From assembly GCA_002698945.1 (NCBI GenBank), contig NZZV01000058.1:1-40105 (forward strand): a stretch of DNA of 40,105 bases, read 5' to 3'. Position 1 is the first letter of the stretch; each line of letters opens with the position of its first letter. The notes under the pieces were generated by a model. That model was not told where the DNA came from. It worked only from the letters and a program-made list of their open reading frames with translations, and ran no database searches. The stretch comes from Acidimicrobiaceae bacterium. Its GTDB lineage: Bacteria > Actinomycetota > Acidimicrobiia > Acidimicrobiales > Ilumatobacteraceae. The translations under genes and the position numbers were made by a program. Shown here in pieces: positions 33,515 through 40,105 of this stretch.

Positions 33515-34222
33515 CTATCCCTCCGTGGATGCATCGCTGGCGAGAACTCTCCAACCATCTGGTGTGTTCAGCAGGACGAGATCTAGCCGTTCAGGCGGAG
33601 CGTCCTCATCGCGAGTGAGCTGGAAGACGGTCTCGCCGGAACTGTCGACGATGCGAGCTTCACTGAGATCCTGAGGCTCCGTCGTCACCCGAACCTGATG
33701 CCAACGGGCCGCGTCAGGCAAGTCTGTGGCGACTTCGATCACTTCGGCCCTGGTCACCACTGGGTTGTCAAGGCCCACTACCCGCCAGTTCTCCTCCACG
33801 AGCCGCTGGACTTCCGTTCCGTGCAAGCTCTGGCACGAGTTCTCCCCTGCAACGCAGTACTCGCCGATGCGCCCAAGGTCTGGGTTCGCTCGTAGGTCGT
33901 TGAGTGTGCTGAGCAGCCCTTGCGTGATCTCGAGCCAGTTGGGGTCTCCGGGGTTGGTGGTGGGGGGTGGGGGTGTGGTCGTCGTGGCGGGTTGGGTGGG
34001 GATCGTCGCCTCGGTGGTCGAGGTCGTGCTGGTCGCTTCGGTCGTCGTCGGTGCCGCTGTCGTGCTCGTCGTGGCGGCGGCGGTGGTCTCGGGGGCGGCC
34101 GTGGTGGTGGTCGCCTCGGTCGTCGACGTGGCGTCTGCCTCGTCGTCGCCGGACGAGCAGGCACTCAGCAGCACCACAGCGCTGATGGTGGCGGTCAGGA
34201 TGCGTCGAGTGGTCGGCCGCAT
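33515..34222 (-). CDS. Exported Thr-rich lipoprotein
   Basis: 235 residues from the ATG at 34222. Signal with lipobox LLSAC (Cys22), then a Thr-dominated linker (about residues 30-90; many TTT, TTA and TTE units) that ends PPPPTTNPGD. The C-terminal ~130 residues form a domain with two Cys (YCVAGENSCQSLHGTEVQRL), then WHQVRVTTEPQDLSEARIVD. This looks like a small exported sensor or binding domain, but I do not recognise the family. Its stop is next to the start of the secreted protein, with a shared ribosome-binding site inside its end: a two-gene operon. Palindromic element E lies just upstream. Confidence 0.82.
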   Translation of the reverse strand: MRPTTRRILTATISAVVLLSACSSGDDEADATSTTEATTTTAAPETTAAATTSTTAAPTTTEATSTTSTTEATIPTQPATTTTPPPPTTNPGDPNWLEITQGLLSTLNDLRANPDLGRIGEYCVAGENSCQSLHGTEVQRLVEENWRVVGLDNPVVTRAEVIEVATDLPDAARWHQVRVTTEPQDLSEARIVDSSGETVFQLTRDEDAPPERLDLVLLNTPDGWRVLASDASTEG

Positions 34223-34278
34223 CCGTACAGCATGGCCGATCCGGCCGCCTCGTGCCACGGGGAGATGTCCCCAGGCCT

Positions 34279-34373
34279 GTCGGTCGATGTCAGACCACGA
34301 CCGACGACCTTCGCAGTGCTGCCAGATGGCTGGATGGTCGGTCGTGGTCTGACATCAACCGACATCAACCGAC
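34279..34373. repeat. Nested palindromic element, copy E
   Basis: The left arm is 34279-34305 and the right arm 34337-34363, followed by a second partial right-arm end ATCAACCGAC (34364-34373). Arms match copies C and D except for one base in the left arm. The loop has CCAGATGGCTGG, able to form its own stem. It lies between the start of the lipoprotein gene and the stop of the malic enzyme gene. Confidence 0.93.
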
Positions 34374-34388
34374 AGCAGCCGACCTGGT

Positions 34389-35792
34389 TCAGGTTCGGGT
34401 GACGCCGTCTTCGATGGCGGCGGCGCACACGGCCTCCGCCACCCGTTGCGACACCGACTTGTCGAACACCGGCGGCATGATGAACTGTTCGTTCAGGTCC
34501 TCGTCGGAGATCGACTCGGCGATCGCCTTGGCGGCGGCGAGCTTCATGTTCTCCGTGATGCTCTTCGCTCGGGCGTCGAGCGCGCCTCGGAAGATGCCCG
34601 GGAACGCGAGCACGTTGTTGATCTGGTTCGGGTAGTCGCTGCGGCCGGTCCCCATCACTCGCACGAGACCCTCCGCCAGTTCGGGTCGGATCTCGGGGTC
34701 GGGGTTCGCCATGGCGAACACGATCGGGTCGGCGTTCATCGCGCGGATGTCGTCCTGGGTGAGCACGTCGGGCGCGCTCACGCCGATGAACACGTCGGCG
34801 CCGGCCATCACGTCACTCAACGCACCCTGCTTGCGTTCGGCGTTGGTGTTCTCGGCGAACCACTGCTTCCACTTGTTCAGCCCGTCACGACCGTCGTAGA
34901 CGGCGCCGCGCGAGTCGACGCCGACGATGTTGGTCGCCCCGGCGCCCATCAGGATCTTGCCGATCGCAACCCCGGCCGCACCGACGCCCGAGATCACGAC
35001 CGACAGGTCTTCCATCTTCTTGCCGGTGATGCGCAACGCGTTCTCGAGCGCGGCGAGGGTCACCACGGCGGTGCCGTGCTGATCGTCGTGGAAGACGGGA
35101 ATGTCGAGCCGCTCCTTCAGCGCCTCCTCGACCTCGAACGCACCCGGCGCCGCGATGTCCTCGAGGTTGATGCCGCCGAACGTCGGTGCCAGGCGCACGA
35201 CGGTCTCGATGATCTCCTGCGGCGACGACACGTCGAGACAGATCGGGAACGCATCGACGTTGCCGAACTCCTTGAACAGCAGCGCCTTGCCTTCCATCAC
35301 GGGCATCGCCCCCTTGGGCCCGATGTCGCCGAGGCCGAGCACGGCGGTGCCGTCGGAGACGATGGCGACGGTGTTCTTGCGGATCGTGTACTCGTCGGCG
35401 AGCGACTCGTCGGCGGCGATCGCGTTGCACACGCGGGCGACGCCGGGGGTGTACATCATCGACAGGTCGTCCTGATCGCCGACGGGGTAGAGCGACAGCA
35501 CCTCGATCTTGCCGCCCTCGTGCTTGCGGAAGGTGCGGTCCCACCAGTCGCGCAGGACGACGCCGGGCGTGTTCTCGACGGCGCGCACGACCTCGGCCTG
35601 GTGCTCGACCGAGCTGCAGTTGACGACCATGTCGCGGTCGAGCGACTTCCCCTTCGCGACGAACGCGTCGACGGCGAAGATGTTGCCGCCCGCTGCCCCG
35701 ATCTCGGTTGCCAGTCGTCCGAGTACGCCCGGCACGTTGTCGAGCGTCACTTGGAGATGGATCGAGTACTGGGTGGCGGGTGGCCGTGACAT
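34389..35792 (-). CDS. NAD(P)-dependent malic enzyme with N-terminal ACT domain
   Basis: 467 residues from the ATG at 35792; an ATG six codons upstream is an alternative. An ACT-type regulatory domain occupies ~1-80 (YSIHLQVTLDNVPGVLGRLA). The malic enzyme core follows: SLYPVGDQDDLSMMYTPGVA, SDGTAVLGLGDIGPKGAMPV (catalytic Lys and substrate loop), NLEDIAAPGAFEVEEAL, PVFHDDQHGTAVVTLAALEN (metal-binding Asp-Asp) and the Rossmann loop VVISGVGAAGVAIGKILMGA. It oxidatively decarboxylates malate to pyruvate. The ACT domain suggests allosteric control by an amino acid or similar ligand; this is inference. The C-terminal phosphotransacetylase-like domain of MaeB is absent. Confidence 0.95.
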   Translation of the reverse strand: MSRPPATQYSIHLQVTLDNVPGVLGRLATEIGAAGGNIFAVDAFVAKGKSLDRDMVVNCSSVEHQAEVVRAVENTPGVVLRDWWDRTFRKHEGGKIEVLSLYPVGDQDDLSMMYTPGVARVCNAIAADESLADEYTIRKNTVAIVSDGTAVLGLGDIGPKGAMPVMEGKALLFKEFGNVDAFPICLDVSSPQEIIETVVRLAPTFGGINLEDIAAPGAFEVEEALKERLDIPVFHDDQHGTAVVTLAALENALRITGKKMEDLSVVISGVGAAGVAIGKILMGAGATNIVGVDSRGAVYDGRDGLNKWKQWFAENTNAERKQGALSDVMAGADVFIGVSAPDVLTQDDIRAMNADPIVFAMANPDPEIRPELAEGLVRVMGTGRSDYPNQINNVLAFPGIFRGALDARAKSITENMKLAAAKAIAESISDEDLNEQFIMPPVFDKSVSQRVAEAVCAAAIEDGVTRT

Positions 35793-35820
35793 GCCTCGAA
35801 CGGTACTCATCCCCGCCAAC

Positions 35821-35878
35821 CGCCCGAAAACGGGATGTGTCGGATGCTGCCAGGCACCATCCGACACACGGTCGGGCG
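35821..35878. repeat. Palindromic element, single-arm type with related core
   Basis: The inner stem is TGTGTCGGATG (35836-35846) with CATCCGACACA (35858-35868) around the loop CTGCCAGGCAC. An outer stem of seven pairs joins CGCCCGA (35821-35827) and TCGGGCG (35872-35878). The core resembles the GGTGCCTGACC of the element at 32553-32621. It lies upstream of the malic enzyme and downstream of the hydrolase, both on the minus strand. Confidence 0.8.
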
Positions 35879-35897
35879 GAGTCACCTGGTCGAAACG

Positions 35898-36692
35898 TCA
35901 GGCGGCGACGGTGGGGCGCCAGATGGCGGGCTTCGGGAAGAACTGGCTGGTCCCCGGCGGCGCCTCGAACTTGGTCCACTCGCCCGGCTTCTGAGCGAGC
36001 CGGTCGATGATCGCGTAGATCGCGGCCGGGTTGAAGCCGAGTCCCGAGTGGCTGCCGTACACCTCGATGTTCTCGCGGAGAGGTCCCTCGTCGTCGAGGC
36101 ACTGCCACCAGCGCACCACCCCATCCGACCGGGTGTAGATCGAGGTGGCCGGCACCAGTAGCTCGCCGGCCTCGTGCCCGGGCAGGGCCTCCTCGATGAG
36201 TGGGATGTGTTGCGGGCTGAGTCGGTCGTAGATGCGCGACACCGCGCTGCGGTCGTCGGCGGTGATCCGGAACGGGCTCCCGAGCGTGATGACCTGACGT
36301 ACGAGGTGCGGGTACTTGCGCGCCAGCCGTCGTGAGTAGATCCCGCCGAGGCTCCAGCCGATGAGCGTCACGGGGGCGCCGTGACGGTCGTGCATCATCT
36401 GCAGCTTGGCGATCAGCCCGTCGACGATCGCCGGCGTCGGCCCGATGTTTCGCCCGAGGTCCCACCCGTCGACCCAGTACCCCTGGCCGCGCAGGATGTA
36501 GCGCAGCGGGAGGGTGGAGGAGTCGTCGGCGAGGAAGCCGGGGAGGATCAGGACGGGATGGTCGTCGCCGCGCCCCATCATCCGCAGCCACGGCGCCGCT
36601 GCCATGACCGCGCCGAGTTCGAAGACGGCGCGGGCCTCGAGCAGGCGCAGCCAATGGCTCGGCGGCGCCGCCCCCCGGTCGGTCTCTGCCAT
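35898..36692 (-). CDS. Alpha/beta hydrolase (lipase/esterase-like)
   Basis: 264 residues from the ATG at 36692. A hydrolase fold is seen in HPVLILPGFLADDSSTLPLR (HG-like oxyanion loop), followed by the nucleophile elbow LIGWSLGGIYSRRLARKYP with Ser near residue 114. VITLGSPFRITADD is next and YGSHSGLGFNPAAIYAIIDR carries the likely catalytic His. The acidic residue may lie in IYTRSDGVVRWW. The pattern resembles secreted or membrane-associated triacylglycerol lipases and PHA-related hydrolases, but there is no signal peptide, so it is probably cytosolic. Substrate unknown. Confidence 0.88.
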   Translation of the reverse strand: MAETDRGAAPPSHWLRLLEARAVFELGAVMAAAPWLRMMGRGDDHPVLILPGFLADDSSTLPLRYILRGQGYWVDGWDLGRNIGPTPAIVDGLIAKLQMMHDRHGAPVTLIGWSLGGIYSRRLARKYPHLVRQVITLGSPFRITADDRSAVSRIYDRLSPQHIPLIEEALPGHEAGELLVPATSIYTRSDGVVRWWQCLDDEGPLRENIEVYGSHSGLGFNPAAIYAIIDRLAQKPGEWTKFEAPPGTSQFFPKPAIWRPTVAA

Positions 36693-36735
36693 GGTCAGAC
36701 CATAGACCCTGGCCCGGACATCCGCAGGGTTGGGC

Positions 36736-37416
36736 TCAGGCTGCGCCGATCACCGACGGGTCGTCGCAGGCATCCGGATACCGGACCGCCCACTCGCGAA
36801 CGGCGGAGGCCGGACTCGTCTGGCGGCCGACGCGCCAGTCGTCGAGGTACGGAGCGGGCCAGACGACCCCTCGCCGCACCCACCACTCCTCGATTGAACA
36901 GTTCGGCGAGATCCCGAAGTGGAGGTGGCACGCGGACGTTCGACCGCTGTCGCCGAGCGAGCCGAGGAGCCGTCCCGGCTCGACGGTGACGCCGACCACG
37001 ATCGCCGCGTCGACCGAGCGGAAGTGCGCGAAGTAGTAGCGCACGCCGTCGACGCCGACGATCGCCACCGACCTGCCACCCCGGGTCGCCGGGTCGTCGA
37101 CCGCCGGATCCCACGAGTCGACCCGACGGACGTGGGTGACCGTGCCGTGAACGGGCGATACGACGTCGGCCCCACACGGGAGGAAGATGTCGGTCGCCGG
37201 ATACGACGAGTGGGTCGGGTTCCAGCCGGGCCCCGCCGAGGCGTCGACGGGCAGCCGATAGGGGGTCGACGGCGGCGGCACCGTCTCGGCGACCTGTGCG
37301 TCTTGACCGCGGTCGGCCCGTTCCTCGACGATCGCGACGGTTCCACTCGTCGCAGCCACCACGCCGGTGCCCGTGAGCAGTGCGGCGGCAACAGCGAGCG
37401 CAGCGGTGCGGGACAC
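36736..37416 (-). CDS. Secreted M23-family peptidase
   Basis: 226 residues from the GTG at 37416, which opens with a signal peptide (RTAALAVAAALLTGTGVVAA); a GTG at 37452 would add 12 residues in front. The catalytic domain has GWNPTHSSYPATDIFLPCGA, in which His and Asp spaced by six residues form the first zinc motif. VVSPVHGTVTHVRRV follows, with YYFAHFRSVD and LGDSGRTSACHLHFGISPN (HxH, the second zinc motif). This is the LytM/lysostaphin fold. It would cut peptide cross-links in peptidoglycan during growth or division. A C-terminal extension (WAVRYPDACDDPSVIGAA) is of unknown role. Confidence 0.88.
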   Translation of the reverse strand: MSRTAALAVAAALLTGTGVVAATSGTVAIVEERADRGQDAQVAETVPPPSTPYRLPVDASAGPGWNPTHSSYPATDIFLPCGADVVSPVHGTVTHVRRVDSWDPAVDDPATRGGRSVAIVGVDGVRYYFAHFRSVDAAIVVGVTVEPGRLLGSLGDSGRTSACHLHFGISPNCSIEEWWVRRGVVWPAPYLDDWRVGRQTSPASAVREWAVRYPDACDDPSVIGAA

Positions 37417-37535
37417 GATGTCATCGTGCCACCAGTCCGGAGCGGTTCCCACTGGATTGGCGGCGATGGGCCGGCACGTTCACCGGGGATGCGCCCTTCG
37501 GCCCTGGCCGACGTCGGGCGGCCGGGCGTAGCGTC

Positions 37536-38141
37536 ATGGGCGTGGACGCAACGACGTGGGACGAGCGCTACCGCGACACCGAGCTGATGTGGTCCGCCGG
37601 ACCGAATGGCTTCGTCGAGGAGATCTGTTCGGCGTTCGAGCCGGGCCGCTCGATCGACCTCGCAGCGGGCGAGGGCCGCAACGCCCTCTGGCTGGCCGAA
37701 CAGGGGTGGGACTCGACCGCCGTCGACTTCTCCGCCGTCGCCATCGACAAGGCGAGGGCGATCGCGGAGCGGAGCGGGCTCACGATCACCACCGAGGTCG
37801 CCGATCTCACGACCTACGTGCCCACACCGGGCGGCTTCGACCTGGTGGTCATCGCGTATCTGCAGCTCCCGAGCGAGCAGCTCGCCCCGATTCTCCAGCG
37901 AGCCGCCGAGGCGGTCGCGCCCGGTGGACACCTCGTGCTCGTGAATCACGACCTCGACAACCTGGACCACGGCTACGGCGGTCCGCCGAGTCCAGATGTC
38001 CTCACCACACCGGCTCAGGTGGTCGGGGCGATCGGCGACACCCTCATCGTCGAACGCGCCGAGACCGTCGACCGTCACGTCCAGACCGACGCCGGCGAAC
38101 ACGTCGCCCGCGACACCGTCGTCGTCGCCCACCGCCCCTGA
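37536..38141 (+). CDS. SAM-dependent methyltransferase (class I, TehB-like)
   Basis: 201 residues from the ATG at 37536. The start VDATTWDERYRDTELMWSAG is typical of the TehB/thiopurine-type methyltransferases. SAM motif I is SIDLAAGEGRNALWLAEQGW, motif II STAVDFSAVAIDKARAIAE, then ADLTTYVPTPGGFDLVVIAY and VAPGGHLVLVNHDLDN. It lacks features that would identify its acceptor (a thiol, tellurite or a small acid are all possible in this family). It is divergent from the M23 peptidase gene and is followed by the 140-bp hairpin array. Confidence 0.9.
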   Translation: MGVDATTWDERYRDTELMWSAGPNGFVEEICSAFEPGRSIDLAAGEGRNALWLAEQGWDSTAVDFSAVAIDKARAIAERSGLTITTEVADLTTYVPTPGGFDLVVIAYLQLPSEQLAPILQRAAEAVAPGGHLVLVNHDLDNLDHGYGGPPSPDVLTTPAQVVGAIGDTLIVERAETVDRHVQTDAGEHVARDTVVVAHRP

Positions 38142-38156
38142 CGCGTGAGCGCCGCC

Positions 38157-38490
38157 GCGTTCTCGGTGGGCCTGGTTGCGGTTTCCGCAACGGGTGCCGC
38201 CGAGATCTCAGGCGGTGCGGTGTCGGGTTTCTCGGCGGGGTCGGGTGCGGTTTCCGCAAGGGGAGCCGCCGAGAACGGTGGGGTGAGTTCGGTCGGGCGT
38301 TCTCGGTGTTGTCGGTGCGGGATACCGGACGGGGGCCGCCGAGGTCTTAGGCGGTGCGGTGTCGGGTTTCTCGGCGGGGTCGGGTGCGGTTTCCGCAACT
38401 GGAGCCGCCGAGAAACTGTGGCATGCGTGCGCGTGCGCGTTCTCGGTGTTGTTGGTGCGGAATCCCGGACGGGGGCCGCCGAGGTCTCAG
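38157..38490. repeat. Tandem array of ~140-bp hairpin-forming units
   Basis: GCGTTCTCGGTG begins units at 38157, 38298 and 38437 (periods 141 and 139). In the first two, TTCTCGGCGG pairs with CCGCCGAGAA around an inner TGCGGTTTCCGCA hairpin. The palindrome CCGCCGAGATCTCAGGCGG is in unit one, a variant in unit two. The third unit is cut by the IS insertion after CCGCCGAGGTCTCAG. No convincing gene overlies it. Confidence 0.88.
38486..38490 (+). repeat. Left copy of IS target-site duplication
   Basis: CTCAG immediately before the left end of the IS element; repeated at 40101-40105. Confidence 0.8.
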
Positions 38491-38504
38491 CCTGGATTCA
38501 CCGT
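38491..38504 (+). repeat. Left terminal inverted repeat of the IS
   Basis: CCTGGATTCACCGT; matches the right end in inverted orientation with one mismatch. Confidence 0.9.
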
Positions 38505-38610
38505 GTAGGTGACTGTGGTGGGTGGTGCGCGTCCACCAAAAAGGCCTCCTGAGCTGGGATGATTGTGATGTTCGAAGTCACAGTCTCACCAACAACAGGA
38601 GGCACTTTCT

Positions 38611-39927
38611 GTGTTCCCAGTATCGCGCACCCTCGACCGCTATGACACGGCATTCGATCATGACGGTTTGATCGCGAATGCTGGGCTGATCGTGGTCGCC
38701 ACGTTGATGGTCCGGCTCGGCCTGGAACGCCTTGCGAACAGTTGGGTGCGGACCGGGTCGTTCGCGCCGGGCCGCAAGATCTGCACCTTGGTCGCCGCGA
38801 TGCTCGCTGGCGCCACCCACATCGACCACGTCAACATGTTGCGCGCTGGGGCGACCCAGCAGGTGTTGCCGTTCAAGGTGATGGCACCGTCCACGATCGG
38901 GACGTTCCTGCGGTCGTTCACGTTCGGGTTCGTGCGTCAACTCGACGCCGTCGCCGCACGGTTGTTGGCGAACGCGTGGGCGGCAGGTGCCGGACCCGGT
39001 GAGGGCGATCTGGTGATCGATCTCGATTCGACGATCTGTGAGGTCCACGGCCACGACAAGCACGGCGCCGGATACGGCTACACGAAGTGTCTCGGCTACC
39101 ACCCCCTCGTAGCGACACGAGCCGGGACCGGGGAGATCTTGTTTTCCCGGATGCGCAAAGGCTCCGCCGGATCGTCGCGTGGGGTCAACCGGTTCGTCGA
39201 CGAACTCGCCGGCATCTTGAAACGCGCGAAGGCGACCGGGGCGAAGACGGTGCGTGCCGATTCGGGGTTCTGGTCGTGGGAACTGCTGCGCACCATGGAC
39301 CGCCATCGCATGTCGTGGTCGATCACCGTCACCAACAACACCAAGGTGAAGACCGCAATCGCAGCGATCCCCGAAGACGCCTGGATCGACATCGACTACA
39401 CCATCGGCGGATACGCCCAAGTCGCCGAAACCACCTACGTCGGCGGCGGACGATTGAACAAGCACCGTCGCATCGTCCGGCTGGTAGTGCGCCGCACCAG
39501 ACTCGCTGACACCGCCCAAGCCCGCCTGTTCCCGCACTGGAGACATCACAGCTTCATCACCAACCGCGACGACCTCGACACCGTGGCCGCCGACGCGTTT
39601 CACCGTCAACACGCCGTCGTCGAACTCGCGATCCGCGAACTCAAAGACGGCGGAGCCGAACACATTCCCTCCGGGCACTACCCCGCGAATGCCGCCTGGT
39701 TCGCGTGCGCCGTCATCGCCCACAACCTCAGCTGCTGGACCGTCATCCTCGGTGAACACGAACCGGTCAACACCCGAACCCTGCGCACACGGCTCATCGC
39801 CGTGCCCGCCGTCGCGGTCAACCGCTCCGGACGCCCCACCCTGCGGTTCCCGACCCTGTGGCCCTGGCAACACCAACTCGACCAGGTGCTCACCAACCTG
39901 CGCGCCATTCCCGGACCCGCCGGATAG
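38611..39927 (+). CDS. IS1380-family DDE transposase
   Basis: 438 residues from the GTG at 38611, with AGGAGG eight bases upstream. The N-terminus (FPVSRTLDRYDTAFDHDGLI) is typical of the family. The catalytic acids are likely the first Asp in VIDLDSTICEVHGHDKHGAG, the Asp in TVRADSGFWSWELL and the Glu in AVVELAIRELKDGG. The frame is uninterrupted and full length. It catalyses cut-and-paste movement of the element. A long open frame on the opposite strand (38578-40080) is a by-product of the codon bias. Confidence 0.95.
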   Translation: MFPVSRTLDRYDTAFDHDGLIANAGLIVVATLMVRLGLERLANSWVRTGSFAPGRKICTLVAAMLAGATHIDHVNMLRAGATQQVLPFKVMAPSTIGTFLRSFTFGFVRQLDAVAARLLANAWAAGAGPGEGDLVIDLDSTICEVHGHDKHGAGYGYTKCLGYHPLVATRAGTGEILFSRMRKGSAGSSRGVNRFVDELAGILKRAKATGAKTVRADSGFWSWELLRTMDRHRMSWSITVTNNTKVKTAIAAIPEDAWIDIDYTIGGYAQVAETTYVGGGRLNKHRRIVRLVVRRTRLADTAQARLFPHWRHHSFITNRDDLDTVAADAFHRQHAVVELAIRELKDGGAEHIPSGHYPANAAWFACAVIAHNLSCWTVILGEHEPVNTRTLRTRLIAVPAVAVNRSGRPTLRFPTLWPWQHQLDQVLTNLRAIPGPAG

Positions 39928-40086
39928 TCCCCGGCCCAGCGGTCGACGCGCCGCAGAACCCAGCCGCAGCGTCACCAACCCAACGAAACGGACCGAACCC
40001 GGTTCAACGCGCCCCAACACCAGCCCGCCAACGTTCATCACACCAGCCGGCCCGAGACTGTCACCACCCGACCCCCTCACCTCAAG

Positions 40087-40100
40087 ACGGTGGATCCAGG
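40087..40100 (-). repeat. Right terminal inverted repeat of the IS
   Basis: ACGGTGGATCCAGG on the + strand; inverted match of the left end at 13 of 14 positions. Confidence 0.9.
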
Positions 40101-40105
40101 CTCAG
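40101..40105 (+). repeat. Right copy of IS target-site duplication
   Basis: CTCAG, the last five bases of the window, equal to 38486-38490. Family duplications are usually four bases; a fifth may match by chance. Confidence 0.75.

Larger units (their letters stand above)
38491..40100 (+). mobile_element. IS1380-family insertion sequence, complete
   Basis: About 1.6 kb, bounded by inverted repeats CCTGGATTCACCGT (left) and, read inward from the right, CCTGGATCCACCGT, 13 of 14 matching. It contains one intact transposase gene and is flanked by CTCAG on both sides. It is inserted in a unit of a tandem hairpin array. Both the size and the single DDE transposase fit IS1380. Its good ends and intact gene suggest recent insertion. 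Confidence 0.92.

Noticed and set aside
38145-38552. Open frames on both strands over the hairpin array
   Set aside because: The sequences follow the tandem repeat, run into the IS end and have no start signals or family features.
38578-40080. 500-residue open frame antisense to the transposase
   Set aside because: It is a codon-bias shadow of the IS1380 transposase; composition is Gly/Arg/Val-rich with no recognisable domain and no ribosome-binding site.

Overview
The window is uniformly high-GC DNA, densely packed with genes on both strands. Many genes start with GTG, several exported proteins are Thr/Pro-rich lipoproteins, and there is a Get3/ArsA-like ATPase pair matching the mycobacterial Rv3679/Rv3680 arrangement. 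This points to an actinobacterium, most likely an aquatic Acidimicrobiia member of the Ilumatobacter type. The family-level placement is inference, since no rRNA or other marker gene is present. I saw no tRNA, rRNA, CRISPR array or phage module.

Layout. 1-1424: the end of a peptide-type ABC importer operon (two permeases, the first cut by the window edge). 1606-4217: an exported lipoprotein and a large secreted protein with a collagen-like stretch and a seven-repeat propeller-like domain, divergent from a 962-residue LAL/LuxR ATPase regulator (4408-7296). 7351-9383: a translationally coupled pair of ArsA/Get3-like ATPases. 9605-12216: a small coiled-coil membrane protein and a RecQ helicase with a phosphoribosyltransferase-like tail. 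12331-14022: a secreted 5'-nucleotidase. 14110-15644: a cupredoxin-like lipoprotein with an MBL-fold protein. 15803-18260: a GAF/LuxR regulator, a YjbR-type protein and an Excalibur-like envelope protein. 18429-24017: fatty-acid or aromatic acyl-CoA catabolism (VOC protein, three crotonase-fold enzymes, an acyl-CoA dehydrogenase) with a lipoprotein inserted. 24113-27176: a diguanylate cyclase, a bacterioferritin-like protein, an unknown protein and a MazEF toxin-antitoxin pair. 27207-32554: an O-methyltransferase, a polar amino-acid ABC importer operon, WrbA and a glycogen synthase. 32623-34222: two coupled exported proteins. 34389-38141: an ACT-malic enzyme, an alpha/beta hydrolase, an M23 peptidase and a methyltransferase. 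38157-40105: a tandem hairpin array interrupted by an IS1380-family element with its target duplication.

The most unusual content lies between the genes. Five intergenic sites carry a nested palindromic element with near-identical arms around a core like GATGTCAGACC. Three further sites carry structures of related design but different sequence. Each arm is itself palindromic and the two arms are inverted copies, so the whole can fold as one long hairpin or as separate small ones. Some copies supply or abut gene stop codons, one exactly fills a convergent gene junction, and two flank a single gene as direct repeats. With the hairpin array that received the IS, they suggest a REP/MITE-like palindrome population. 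No mobilising enzyme for them is encoded in the window.
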